A stretch of DNA of 35,837 nt, taken from assembly GCA_038230775.1 (NCBI GenBank), contig JBBRMQ010000009.1, positions 1-35,837 of the forward strand. Reading direction: 5' to 3'. The stretch is from JBBRMQ01 sp038230775. Lineage in GTDB: Bacteria > Acidobacteriota > Thermoanaerobaculia > Gp7-AA8. The position numbers were made by a program, and so were the translations under genes. Of this stretch, positions 17,501-25,104 are shown in pieces. Each line of letters starts with the position of its first letter. Position 1 is the first letter of the stretch. The notes beneath the pieces were generated by a model that saw nothing but the letters and a program-made list of their open reading frames with translations, was not told the DNA's origin and did not search any database.

Positions 17501-18859
17501 TCAATGCTTGACGGTGTGCCGCCGGCTCAGGTCATTCGCGATGCGGACCGTGATGATCTTGCTTGTCGAACAGCCATCGCCATCGGTGACTGCAATCGTG
17601 AAGGAATAGGTTCCGACGGCTGGGGCGACACCGCTGTCGATGATCGTGATGGCACCAGTCTGCGCGCTCCACGACGCAGGAAGACCTTGAACGCTCACGT
17701 TTAGCGGGTTTCGTCCGGTGATCGAAAACACCTGGTGGAACGTGCGCTCCACCGTGAAGTCGGATCGGCCGGCAATCGAAGGGGCGATCGCGCATTGCGC
17801 GCCGGCAAGCGACAACGTGTACACCGCTGCCGTTTCCCCAACGGGCAACATGAGGGAACTGGTGAGGTAGACGAGATCACTTCCTCCCGGAGAGAGGGGC
17901 GCAGACACGGTGATATCGAGGTTCTCCTGGCCCGGTGTCGCGATGGACTCGAACAGAGGCGGTGATGATCCGTTGAGCGTGATCCGTCCGACCCGCGAGC
18001 CTGAGGATTGCGTGTACCACAGCGTCCCGTGCGATGTGCCGACGATGCGCGCGGGAGCGGCGCCCTGAGGAAGCGGAAATTCGGTGATCACTCCGGACGG
18101 CGTGACCCTTCCGATCTTGTCGGCTCCCATTTCGGTGAACCAGAGGTTTCCATCAGAGCCGGTCGTGATGCCGAACGGGTTGGCGCCCGACCTCAGAGCG
18201 AATTCGAACATCTCACCGGACGATGTGATGTGCGCGATCTCGTGGTCGAGGACGGTGTACCAGATGCTGTCGTTCGGTCCGACGGTGATCCCGCCAGGCT
18301 GCTCGGGCATCTCGAGTGGATACTCGGTAAAGGAACGGGTGGACGGCGTGAGCTTGCCGATTTTGAAAGCCGCATGCTCCGTAAACCAGACAGTTCCGTC
18401 CGAGGCGAGGGCCAGCGATGAATGGCCGGTGGGGACAAGTTGCGTCGCCTCTTTCGTCGGGATCTCGAAAAACGTGAATTGGCCACTCGCAGTCAGGTGC
18501 CCGATCGAACTGTCGATCGGCGTGCCACCGCGTTTCGCGTGACGGTCGATGAACCAGACGCTGCCGTCAGGATCGGCGGCCAGATCCCAGATAAAGATGG
18601 TTTCGTCGCCGTTCGCGCAGTTGTTGCAGGGAACCGGAAAATTCACGACGTGACCCGCGGGAGTGAAGAAGCCGATCGAGCCAGGCAGATTGCTCTGCTG
18701 CAAGAACCAGACGTTTCCGTTCGAAGCCGCGACGACGACTTGTGGATGAACCTCAGCGTCGAGGATCGGAGTGCTGACCACGAGACCAGGAATCTCTGCG
18801 CGCAGCGCCTCGCCCGAAATCAGAAAGAGAACAAGCAGCGCAACCGGGAAGCGTCTCAT
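17501..18859 (-). CDS. secreted beta-propeller protein related to virginiamycin B (streptogramin) lyase
   Basis: This is an exported protein of 452 residues with a signal peptide (MRRFPVALLVLFLISGEALRA). Residues about 25-330 form propeller blades of the Vgb type, each with a variant of ITTGSDGNLWFTEMGADKIG followed by RVTPSGVITEFPLP. Vgb lyases linearise streptogramin antibiotics, but the family is broad and most members are uncharacterised, so the substrate is open. From about 350 to the end lies an Ig-like domain (TYSFTIAVTDGDGCSTSKIITVRI). I chose ATG 18859 because GGAAGG lies just upstream. A GTG at 18865 would add two residues. It is not coupled to the slipin gene. Confidence 0.85.
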   Translation of the reverse strand: MRRFPVALLVLFLISGEALRAEIPGLVVSTPILDAEVHPQVVVAASNGNVWFLQQSNLPGSIGFFTPAGHVVNFPVPCNNCANGDETIFIWDLAADPDGSVWFIDRHAKRGGTPIDSSIGHLTASGQFTFFEIPTKEATQLVPTGHSSLALASDGTVWFTEHAAFKIGKLTPSTRSFTEYPLEMPEQPGGITVGPNDSIWYTVLDHEIAHITSSGEMFEFALRSGANPFGITTGSDGNLWFTEMGADKIGRVTPSGVITEFPLPQGAAPARIVGTSHGTLWYTQSSGSRVGRITLNGSSPPLFESIATPGQENLDITVSAPLSPGGSDLVYLTSSLMLPVGETAAVYTLSLAGAQCAIAPSIAGRSDFTVERTFHQVFSITGRNPLNVSVQGLPASWSAQTGAITIIDSGVAPAVGTYSFTIAVTDGDGCSTSKIITVRIANDLSRRHTVKH

Positions 18860-18975
18860 GTCCACCTTCCGTAAGGAGACACGAGCGTATGTGTACGCGC
18901 GTGTCGCCGATGCGGCGCCGGGAGGATGCTCCGAATCTTGTCCTTCAATTTGTTCTTACGCATGTTCCCTTCATC

Positions 18976-19009
18976 GTGAGGCGCCGGCCGCTTTCCGCCG
19001 GCGCCTCAC
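18976..19009 (-). terminator. terminator-like hairpin after the slipin gene
   Basis: GTGAGGCGCCGGC (18976-18988) pairs perfectly with GCCGGCGCCTCAC (18997-19009) around an 8-base loop, starting 9 bases beyond the slipin stop on the minus strand. No T-tract follows. The GGCGCCGGC core matches the hairpin at 16782-16810. Confidence 0.55.
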
Positions 19010-19017
19010 CCGCTTCC

Positions 19018-20118
19018 CTACAGTATTTTCATGACCTTGCTGGCCAGGCCCTCGTCGCCGAGGAGCACGGTCAGGTTCGCCTTGTTGGCGACCTTTTCCA
19101 GCACCTCGAGCTCCTTCAGCTTCATCAGCGTCGGGCTCGACTCGAGGATCTTCGCCGTGTTGGCCTGCATCCGCATCGCCGCCGTCTCTTCACGACGCGT
19201 GATGAGCGACGCTTCCGCGGCCTTTTTCGCCTCGGTGACCTTGTTCATCAGCTCCTTCATCTCACCCGGCAGGATGACGTCCCTGATGCCCGCGGTGACC
19301 ACCGCGATGCCCAGCTCCGCGGCACGCGGGCGGATCCGCTCGGCGAGCTCGCTCGCGAGCGCGTCCTTGCTGACCAGCAGCGTGTCCAGGTCCTTCGCGC
19401 CGACAATCTCCCGGAGCGCAAGCTGCGCGCTTCGATACAGCGCCTGCGACGCACCGTCGACTTCCATCACCGAACGCAGTGCATCGATGATGCGATAGGC
19501 AACGAGCGCGTTCAGACGCAACGTGACCTTGTCGGCGGTCATGATGTCCTGACCGCTGATGTCGAGCACCTGCTCCTTCAGCTCTACGTCGTACAGCTTC
19601 AGCTTTCCGACGCCCTTCCAGAACGCGTACGTTCCCGATCCGAGGGTGGCCTGGTACGCGCCGTCACGGAACCAGACGGCGGCGTGACCCGGCTCGACGA
19701 TCATCGTCTCCAGCATCGCGCACGCGTTCGGCGAACGAACGATCGCCGCCAGCTCGGCGTGAACGAGCTGCATCGGACGCGCGTCCACCACTTCGACGCG
19801 CACGGTCCTCGACGTCGTCCACAGGACAGCCAGTGCCGGCTCGAGAATCTTCGCGAACCGGCCGTCGATCCAAACGAGCGCCCGCTCGCGGTCGTTCATG
19901 TCGACGACAACCACTTCGTCGCCGAGCTTTCCCGACTTCACGATCAGGTCGAGGTCCTTGTGCACCAGCCACGGATCCCGCGTCGACACCACCTGCAGCC
20001 TGAGCATCAGGAGCGGGTCGAGGTACCAGTGCACGCCCGGCCGAAGAACGGCGACGAGCTGGCCTTCACGCCACAGCAGTCCCCGCTCGTTTGCCTTGAT
20101 CTTGATTCGATGAACCAT
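19018..20118 (-). CDS. slipin-type SPFH/band 7 protein without a membrane hairpin
   Basis: This 366-residue SPFH protein starts at ATG 20118, set by a near-perfect AAGGAGG six bases upstream. Three related beta segments lead the protein: RGLLWREGQLVAVLRPGVHW (12-31), RALVWIDGRFAKILEPALAV (79-98) and AAVWFRDGAYQATLGSGTYA (146-165). The SPFH core follows (about 172-300: KEQVLDISGQDIMTADKVTL, then AGIRDVILPGEMKELM), then an alanine- and glutamate-rich coiled segment (EAKKAAEASLITRREETAAM). Slipins form ring-like membrane scaffolds. This one has no hydrophobic N-terminal hairpin, so it would be peripheral or cytosolic. No NfeD or protease partner is adjacent. A frame extension to 20280 is unlikely to be translated. 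Confidence 0.92.
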   Translation of the reverse strand: MVHRIKIKANERGLLWREGQLVAVLRPGVHWYLDPLLMLRLQVVSTRDPWLVHKDLDLIVKSGKLGDEVVVVDMNDRERALVWIDGRFAKILEPALAVLWTTSRTVRVEVVDARPMQLVHAELAAIVRSPNACAMLETMIVEPGHAAVWFRDGAYQATLGSGTYAFWKGVGKLKLYDVELKEQVLDISGQDIMTADKVTLRLNALVAYRIIDALRSVMEVDGASQALYRSAQLALREIVGAKDLDTLLVSKDALASELAERIRPRAAELGIAVVTAGIRDVILPGEMKELMNKVTEAKKAAEASLITRREETAAMRMQANTAKILESSPTLMKLKELEVLEKVANKANLTVLLGDEGLASKVMKIL

Positions 20119-20364
20119 TTGGTACCTCCTTTCTTCTTCGGCGTTGATCGCCGAATCCTCAAGACTCAAAAAAGACCGGCCTCGGATCGAATCCATCGGT
20201 TGCGCCGCGGTTTCTGAAGCGGAGCGTCGCATCGCGCGGCATTGCGATCGCACCGTTCTGCCGCCCTCCGCGCGCTGCAAGGCTTCGTCGCCCGTTCCTA
20301 CTGCGCGACCGTGTTCTTTCCTCGGCCGGTGACCACTTACGGCGGTCAGTCGTCAGTACTCCAA

Positions 20365-20437
20365 GAGATGCGGCGGGAGTCGAACCCGCGACACCAGGAT
20401 CCTTAGTCCTGTGCTCTACCCACTGAGCTACACGTGC
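20365..20437 (-). tRNA. tRNA-like sequence with anticodon AAG by position; possibly degenerate
   Basis: On the minus strand a cloverleaf can be drawn. The D-arm is GCTC/GAGC, the anticodon stem is CAGGA/TCCTG with loop CTAAGGA (20406-20400), the variable loop is GTGTC, and the T-arm is GCGGG/CCCGC with loop TTCGACT. The anticodon reads AAG (Leu CUU), with G37 as in CUN-reading tRNAs, but leucine tRNAs have a long variable arm and this one has five bases. The acceptor stem is poor: GCACGTG against CGCATCT has two mismatches and two G-U pairs. No CCA is encoded. It is a real tRNA relative, but function is doubtful. Confidence 0.6.
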
Positions 20438-20540
20438 CTTGACAGGCGGCCGATAAGACACCTTCCTTCGTTCGATTCCGTTCGCGGAACGCGCGTGGCA
20501 CACGTGCAGCGCGCCGCCGGACCCGGACGGCTTTTATCGC

Positions 20541-20580
20541 AAAAACAAAAAGCCCCTTCGACGCCATGGCCGAAGGGGCT
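20541..20580 (-). terminator. rho-independent terminator of the candidate small RNA
   Basis: AGCCCCTTCG (20551-20560) pairs with CGAAGGGGCT (20571-20580) around a 10-base loop that itself contains GCCATGGC. On the minus strand the stem is followed by TTTTTGTTTTT, a classic terminator. On the plus strand no T-tract follows. Confidence 0.85.
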
Positions 20581-20688
20581 CCATACAGAGCTGATTCTTA
20601 TGAGTCTAGCTCTCTATGAAAAACCTCCGGCGCACGCAATGCGCGCCTCTTGGCGATGAAACGATGTGCAGTTCAATTTCATAATGGG
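20541..20688 (-). ncRNA. candidate small RNA (about 150 nt) with own promoter and terminator
   Basis: The minus strand carries a consensus-like promoter (-35 at 20723-20718, -10 at 20700-20695) and, about 110 bases after the predicted start, a strong terminator (20580-20541). No recognisable gene lies between. The transcript would be about 150 nt. It includes a possible hairpin from GGCGCGCATTGCGTGCGCC. It also contains a 22-codon ORF (20682-20614, MKLNCTSFHRQEARIACAGG and two more residues) starting about 6 bases from the predicted 5' end without a ribosome binding site. It does not match 6S, SRP, tmRNA or RNase P RNA features that I know. A small regulatory RNA or leaderless small-protein mRNA are the main options. 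Confidence 0.5.
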
Positions 20689-20694
20689 TGGCGC

Positions 20695-20723
20695 ACCATA
20701 GCAAGCCTGTTAGACGGTGTCAA
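20695..20723 (-). promoter_or_regulatory. sigma-70 promoter of the candidate small RNA
   Basis: On the minus strand TTGACA (20723-20718) and TATGGT (20700-20695) are separated by exactly 17 bases. This is the closest match to the sigma-70 consensus I see in the window. Predicted start is near 20688. Confidence 0.65.
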
Positions 20724-20840
20724 GATGAATTTGTTTACTGGATCCATTTTCTCGCGATCGCGTAAGGTCGGCCCATGCGGGCTGATGATCGCCGGCGATA
20801 CAGACCAGCGGAAGCCATCCACATAGAAGACGGCGAAGCG

Positions 20841-20866
20841 AAAGAAGGGCGGCCCTGCGGCCGCCC
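20841..20866 (-). terminator. terminator of the truncated minus-strand gene
   Basis: GGGCGGCC (20847-20854) pairs with GGCCGCCC (20859-20866) around CTGC. On the minus strand TTCTTT follows. It starts 10 bases beyond the stop at 20876, which supports the ORF there having been a real gene. Confidence 0.65.
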
Positions 20867-20875
20867 CGTTTGGAT

Positions 20876-21073
20876 TTACTTGCCCGCTTTGCCTGCGTCG
20901 ACGATCTGGAAGTGCTGCGTATTCACCTTCTCGTCGCCCACGAACACCTGGGCGCTGTAGTCTCCCTTCGGCCAGCCCTTCGAGGATTTCTCGAACGCCA
21001 TGAAGGTCTGTCCGGCGGCGGTGTTCTTCGTCTCGTCACCGTGTCCGCTGGGTAGGCGGTCGACGCCTATCAA
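20876..21073 (-). pseudogene. C-terminal remnant of a small secreted or periplasmic protein
   Basis: The 65 codons from TTG 21073 encode LPSGHGDETKNTAAGQTF, then MAFEKSSKGWPKGDYSAQVF and VGDEKVNTQHFQIVDAGKAGK. The pattern of a hydroxyl-rich strand, then GWPxGDYxAxVFVGDEKV, is the usual C-terminal beta module of small exported proteins. Nothing upstream supplies a signal peptide or ribosome binding site: the frame stays open a little further (IFAIPTPRER) and then degenerates close to the repeat at 21145-21199. The downstream terminator is intact. I infer a gene whose 5' part was lost, perhaps when the repeat arrived. Confidence 0.5.
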
Positions 21074-21144
21074 ACGCTCGCGCGGAGTTGGAATCGCGAA
21101 GATCCAACGAGTTCGGGGACCTGCACATGATCGTGTGATTGGCG

Positions 21145-21199
21145 TGTGTGGGGCCAGCCCTCCGGCTGGCCTGGCCAGTCAGAGGACTGGCCCCACACT
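21145..21199 (+). repeat. palindromic repeat, TGTGTGGGGCCAG family, copy B1
   Basis: The element begins TGTGTGGGGCCAGCCC and ends CTGGCCCCACACT. It contains CTCCGGCTGGCC in the middle and is a near-perfect large palindrome. Its sister copy is at 34833-34886 inside the aldolase gene. The TGTGTG/CACACA ends are shared with copy A1 at 1318. It lies just upstream of the DUF2007 gene and next to the truncated minus-strand gene. Confidence 0.88.
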
Positions 21200-21210
21200 C
21201 GCTTCGCCGT

Positions 21211-21678
21211 ATGCTCGGTCCCGTGGACGTGGATCACCCGGTCGTCATCGCGGCGTTTCGCTCGGCGGAGGAAGCCGCGTATGCGCGCACGCTGCTCGAG
21301 CGGGAGAAGATTTCGGCTGCCGCGATCCAGCGGCAAAACTCGATCGAGCGATTGTGTCCCGATGCTTTCGAAGGCGGCTTCGACGTCGTTGTCGGCCGGC
21401 CAGACGCTCCGGCCGCCATCGCGCTGCTTCAGCGCGTCTTTCCGGAGGAGAAAGTGCTCGATGCGATCGTCATCGATCGCTGCCCCGCATGCGGATCGTC
21501 GGATGTGATGCGCATCCCGCGCATTCGCATTCTCGTGATCGCCGCGGTGACGCTGATCGCCGCCAACCTCGCATTTGGCCAGCGCGATCTCTTTCTACTC
21601 GTCATCGCGATCATCGCCGGAGCGCTCGCGCTCACGCCGGCCCTTCGCTGCCGCACATGCGGCGAACGCTGGTCGTGA
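21211..21678 (+). CDS. DUF2007-type protein fused to a zinc-ribbon membrane segment
   Basis: This is a 155-residue protein. Residues about 8-75 (VVIAAFRSAEEAAYARTLLE, then FDVVVGRPDAPAAIALLQRV) match the DUF2007 putative signal-transducing domain. Then comes a CPACGSSD knuckle, two membrane helices (ILVIAAVTLIAANLAF and LFLLVIAIIAGALALTP) and CRTCGERW, so a zinc ribbon may be split across the membrane pair. The start is uncertain: ATG 21211 has no good ribosome binding site, GTG 21223 is possible, and the repeat ending at 21199 may have replaced the native upstream region. A decayed copy lies at 16813-17029. The TGA stop abuts the stop of the next, converging gene with no base between. Confidence 0.75.
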   Translation: MLGPVDVDHPVVIAAFRSAEEAAYARTLLEREKISAAAIQRQNSIERLCPDAFEGGFDVVVGRPDAPAAIALLQRVFPEEKVLDAIVIDRCPACGSSDVMRIPRIRILVIAAVTLIAANLAFGQRDLFLLVIAIIAGALALTPALRCRTCGERWS

Positions 21679-23892
21679 CTACGAATCGGGCAGCCTCTCC
21701 ACCAGCAGGAACATCGTGTAGTCGCCGTCTCCGTAGTTGTGGCCATCTCTGTATCGCACATCCACCGCGCCTCGCCGCATGGTGCTGCTGTTCGTCGTTG
21801 ATTCCGATGCCGTCTGCGCTGAGGTGAACGTCAGCAGCATGACGGCGGGCCTGAACGTCGCCGGGAACGGATCCGCGGCCAGCGGATTCCAGGTGTCTCC
21901 CTCGGTACCGACGGGCCGGTCGTAGTCGTTGCGTTCAGGCATCCAGGTGAGAACCGTCTCCGATTGATCGATCAGGGTTCGCGGCGTCGTTCCGCGGACG
22001 TATCGCGCACTGTTCGCGGCGAAGTGCCGGATCCATGTGTCGACCTGACGGTTCCACGCGTTGAGCATCAACGTGATGTTGTCGTTTTCCCAGATCGTGG
22101 GGAGAAGGACGACCGCGTTCGGGGATCGGCCGCCTTGGCGCAGCTCTCCCTCCCACAGAACCATCGGAATGAAGCGGCCGCGATCCATCGGACGCGCGCC
22201 CATCGGATCGCCAGGATGGTCGAACGGTGCCGGATAGTGATCGCCTGTCACCAGTCCGCCGGTCTCGCGGCTCGCACTCCCTGCCTTGATCGTCCAGAAC
22301 GGCGGGAGATGATCGAGGCCTGTGATCAACGTAATCGGTCCGGGTCTTCCGGAGGTGTCGCCGTAGTTCACACTCTGGCGCCGGCGGAGCGCTCCGAGGA
22401 TTCGATTGGTGGGCGCGAGCTCGGCCCAGTTCACCATTGCGTAAACCTCGTCGCCGCGTCCGTCGCGCTCGAGCACCATATCGAACGTCTGGTGATTGAC
22501 GAGGAAGCCCGTCAGCGTCACGCGAAAACGGCCGCGCGTTTCTTCCTCCGTCGGATTGGCAGGCATCGGCTCGATGCCAGGCACTGCCGGCGGCGTCATG
22601 TGCGCGACCTGATCCGACGGAGGCGGGTTGCCCGTCGCGACCTTCGAGCATTCCGCTGGCGGCATTCCGCCGGGCGCGATCGAGGCCGTGATGTTGAAGC
22701 CGCCGGGCATGACGCCGGTGAGCCCGCGCGACGCGGTCCATGAGCCGTTGCTCAGCGTTCTTGGATCGACATCGATCGTCTGCTTGTCTCCGCTGTCGAT
22801 GCGCACCACGGACGGGCTCAGGTTGACGACCGACAGCGGCACGTTCTGCTTCATCCCGTCCGCACCATCGACTTTGATGGTCATCGTGGTCTTCTCGCCG
22901 CTCTTGAGATTGAGCTTTGGTGCCGACAGACTCACGCTGAGGTTGCGGTACTCGCATTGCGTCGTGTATCCCTGCTTCGCGACTTCGAGTGTGGCGACGC
23001 CGACCGAACCGGTCGGAGAGCGCGCGATGAGCTTGCGCGGAGACTCCGCGAGAACGTCGACAGCTTTGCCGGCGAGCTTGACGCTGCTCGTCGCGAAATC
23101 ACCATCGAACGGTCCGCTGATGGTGACCGGGCGCCCGGTCTGACCGCCCGAGGGCAGTTGAAATGCGGACGGTTTCGATGTCGCGACCTTTGCCACCGGA
23201 ACGTCGACCTTTCCGATCGTGCGTCCCTGCCGGTCTTTGAGAATCATCGGGATCGCGGTCACCGCTGAATCGGGCACGCTCCAGTTTCCCCGTCCGCCGG
23301 GATCGGACGCCGCGGTCTTCTGATCTTCCATCTCGACGACTACGCCGGAGAGCGAGCCCTGATTCCGCTTCACGTCTTCCGGCGTCGCGCCTTTGGCCTC
23401 CGCGATCACCGTTCCGGAGATCGTGTCGCCGGCAGCCATGTCATCAGGGAGGTTCACGGTGACTGTTCCCTGCAGCGTGTCGAACGTGACGACGTGAAGT
23501 CCCGCGGCGGTCTGCACGCCCTGGTTTGTCACGGCCAGCGGTGGTGCAAGCGCGTCGCGAACTTCGCGGATCGCGGAGAGCGCGTCCTTCGACTCGTCGC
23601 GCATCAGCGGCTCGGTCTTCTCGAGCGTGACACGCGCGTTCTGCAATTCGCTGTCTGCGCCGGTGCGATCGCCCTTCTCGCTCAATTCGGCGGCACGATC
23701 GAGTGCGCGGCGCGCGGAGCGGACGCTCGTTCGCGCATCCTCGCTCTTGATGATCTTCTCCGCATCGCGAAGCTGATCGGCAAGGCCCGTTGTGTCGGGC
23801 CCCTGCGCGGCTCCGAGCGGCCAGAGCGCAAGAAACGTCAGAATGAGGAAGGAGAGGACACGTCGGACAGAGTCGACGGAGCGAACGCGCAT
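21679..23892 (-). CDS. large secreted protein of unknown function
   Basis: This 737-residue exported protein has a signal peptide (LSFLILTFLALWPLGAAQG). Residues about 35-115 are a charged, probably helical segment (LRDAEKIIKSEDARTSVRSA, then DRAAELSEKGDRTGADSELQ). Residues 120-240 are beta-rich. Residues about 243-310 resemble an IPT/TIG-like fold (TGRPVTISGPFDGDF, then KLIARSPTGSVGVATLEV). Another beta domain lies at 320-420. Residues about 450-737 (VTLTGFLVNHQTFDMVLERD, then RGDEVYAMVNWAEL) look like a single globular module that I cannot name. GGAGG lies five bases before the ATG. It seems to stand alone. Function is unknown; surface adhesion or binding is a guess. Confidence 0.85.
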   Translation of the reverse strand: MRVRSVDSVRRVLSFLILTFLALWPLGAAQGPDTTGLADQLRDAEKIIKSEDARTSVRSARRALDRAAELSEKGDRTGADSELQNARVTLEKTEPLMRDESKDALSAIREVRDALAPPLAVTNQGVQTAAGLHVVTFDTLQGTVTVNLPDDMAAGDTISGTVIAEAKGATPEDVKRNQGSLSGVVVEMEDQKTAASDPGGRGNWSVPDSAVTAIPMILKDRQGRTIGKVDVPVAKVATSKPSAFQLPSGGQTGRPVTISGPFDGDFATSSVKLAGKAVDVLAESPRKLIARSPTGSVGVATLEVAKQGYTTQCEYRNLSVSLSAPKLNLKSGEKTTMTIKVDGADGMKQNVPLSVVNLSPSVVRIDSGDKQTIDVDPRTLSNGSWTASRGLTGVMPGGFNITASIAPGGMPPAECSKVATGNPPPSDQVAHMTPPAVPGIEPMPANPTEEETRGRFRVTLTGFLVNHQTFDMVLERDGRGDEVYAMVNWAELAPTNRILGALRRRQSVNYGDTSGRPGPITLITGLDHLPPFWTIKAGSASRETGGLVTGDHYPAPFDHPGDPMGARPMDRGRFIPMVLWEGELRQGGRSPNAVVLLPTIWENDNITLMLNAWNRQVDTWIRHFAANSARYVRGTTPRTLIDQSETVLTWMPERNDYDRPVGTEGDTWNPLAADPFPATFRPAVMLLTFTSAQTASESTTNSSTMRRGAVDVRYRDGHNYGDGDYTMFLLVERLPDS

Positions 23893-24050
23893 GGGAACCT
23901 CCTATGGTTCGGGGCCTCGGAGTATGACAGGCTGGCCGGCGTATCCCGAAGTGAACATTGCGTAGGTACGTTTCCGGCATCGCGTTTCGAGTCATAACAT
24001 GCATGCCGCAGCCATCGATCGCTTCGGCGAAGCTGATCTCCTGAAGAGTC

Positions 24051-24320
24051 CTACGCTGACGCAGCCGGCCGTGCGCGCCGGTCGAGGATGGCGCCGAGGA
24101 TGATGAGGTAGCCGACGAGGCGTAATGTGAAGGAGAAGTTGGTCCACGCGGCGTCCGTGTACGTGAACGCAAAGATCGTTCGATGCACGGACAGCACGGC
24201 GAATCCCGTGGCAAAGAAGGCGAAGAAACGGTCGCGCGTCTCGCTCCAGAACGAAACGAAGAACATGGCCACCACGAGAAGGCCCATCGAGATGGCGCCC
24301 TGCATCCAGGCGAAGATCAT
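24051..24320 (-). CDS. small membrane protein, DUF5985 family
   Basis: This 89-residue protein has three helices (ISMGLLVVAMFFVSFW, FFAFFATGFAVLSVHRTIF, LRLVGYLIILGAIL) and the motif FWSETRDRFFAFFATGFAVL, which is characteristic of DUF5985 proteins. Function unknown. It is the last gene of a three-gene operon and its ATG overlaps the stop of the gene before it (24317-24320, ATGA). The next gene up is a second member of the same family, so the pair probably forms a hetero-oligomer. The 158 bases on its other side, toward 23892, contain no gene. Confidence 0.85.
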   Translation of the reverse strand: MIFAWMQGAISMGLLVVAMFFVSFWSETRDRFFAFFATGFAVLSVHRTIFAFTYTDAAWTNFSFTLRLVGYLIILGAILDRRARPAASA

Positions 24321-24571
24321 CGGTCGCGCTCTCCCGCCAGTCCCCAGATGAACACGACGAGGCCGAGCAATGTCGGGACGCCGCGCCAGTTCGACAGGTC
24401 CGCCGCGAGACTGTTATCGATCACGTTGAGCAGATTGTTGAGAGCCATTCCGGTGAAGCCGATCGTGCTGTAGAGCAGAAGAAGCAGTTTCGTGCGACGG
24501 TAACCGCGGTACAGCAGCACAGCGCACAGCGCGCTGACGACGAAGCACAGAACATAAAGGATGCTCGTCAT
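24317..24571 (-). CDS. small membrane protein, DUF5985-like, second paralogue
   Basis: This 84-residue protein has three helices. LYVLCFVVSALCAVLLYRGYRRTKLLLLLY gives the first, and the RRTK segment corresponds to the TRDR of its neighbour. TIGFTGMALNNLLNVID follows, then LLGLVVFIWGLAGERDR. The N-terminus MTSILYVLCF has no cleavable signal. Overlaps of four bases on both sides (24317-24320 and 24568-24571) place it in the middle of the operon, between a wHTH regulator and its paralogue. Confidence 0.85.
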   Translation of the reverse strand: MTSILYVLCFVVSALCAVLLYRGYRRTKLLLLLYSTIGFTGMALNNLLNVIDNSLAADLSNWRGVPTLLGLVVFIWGLAGERDR

Positions 24572-24978
24572 GAGCGTCCCCGCCCGGCGGCGAACGCATC
24601 GGCAAATGCCGCGGCGCCGGTGCGCGGTCGCTGATACATCAATCGCTCGGCCGCAGCGAGCTCGCCGTCACCGAGCGCGGCGATCTGCGCCACGTTGCGC
24701 TCCTGCTTCGGATCCGTCGTCGCGTACCGATACAAGCCATCGTGGACGTCGCGTTGGACGAGGCCGCGTTCACACAAGTCGTTCAAACGAAGCTCGATGC
24801 GCTTGACGACCACCGGAAGCGCCGTCGAATCGTTCTCGATCGCGAGCTTCGCGCGGAGGTCCGCGGCGCTCCAGCCGTTCGTTTGATTCCGATAGAGGAA
24901 CAGAATGATCTTCAGCGCTTCCTCGGAAGCAATGTCGCGGTAGAGAAAACGGTGCAGCTCTCCGTCACGTTCGATCAT
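24568..24978 (-). CDS. winged-helix-like regulator of the DUF5985 operon
   Basis: This is a 136-residue soluble protein. Residues about 17-90 (SEEALKIILFLYRNQTNGWS, then AADLRAKLAIENDSTALPVV and RIELRLNDLCERGLVQRDVH) have the helix pattern of a winged helix, followed by a wing (DGLYRYATT). The C-terminal part is helical, ending in a short AAAFADAFAAGRGRS tail. It is the first gene of the operon and probably regulates or co-operates with the two membrane proteins. The start at 24978 has only a weak GAGA upstream. The 126-base gap to 25105 holds the promoters of this operon and the divergent gene. Confidence 0.8.
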   Translation of the reverse strand: MIERDGELHRFLYRDIASEEALKIILFLYRNQTNGWSAADLRAKLAIENDSTALPVVVKRIELRLNDLCERGLVQRDVHDGLYRYATTDPKQERNVAQIAALGDGELAAAERLMYQRPRTGAAAFADAFAAGRGRS

Positions 24979-25104
24979 TCTCGCGGGCGATCATACGGGA
25001 CGGCTTCCCGGTTCGGAGTCTTCCATTGGCGCCCATTGATCAATCGCGAGTGGCGAGTCGCAGTTCGGCAAGAGCGGGCACCGACCCGGAAGTGCGACAA
25101 TGGG

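Noticed and set aside
18889..20217. Plus-strand ORF of 442 codons opposite the slipin gene
   Set aside because: It is antisense to a clear SPFH gene and has a shadow-like composition (RRLRR, DDRRQ). The slipin has a strong ribosome site and family motifs.
20159..20503. Minus-strand ORF of 114 codons across the tRNA-like region
   Set aside because: It runs through the cloverleaf and gives the kind of sequence (VAQWVEHRTKDPGVAGSTPA) that false ORFs on tRNAs produce.
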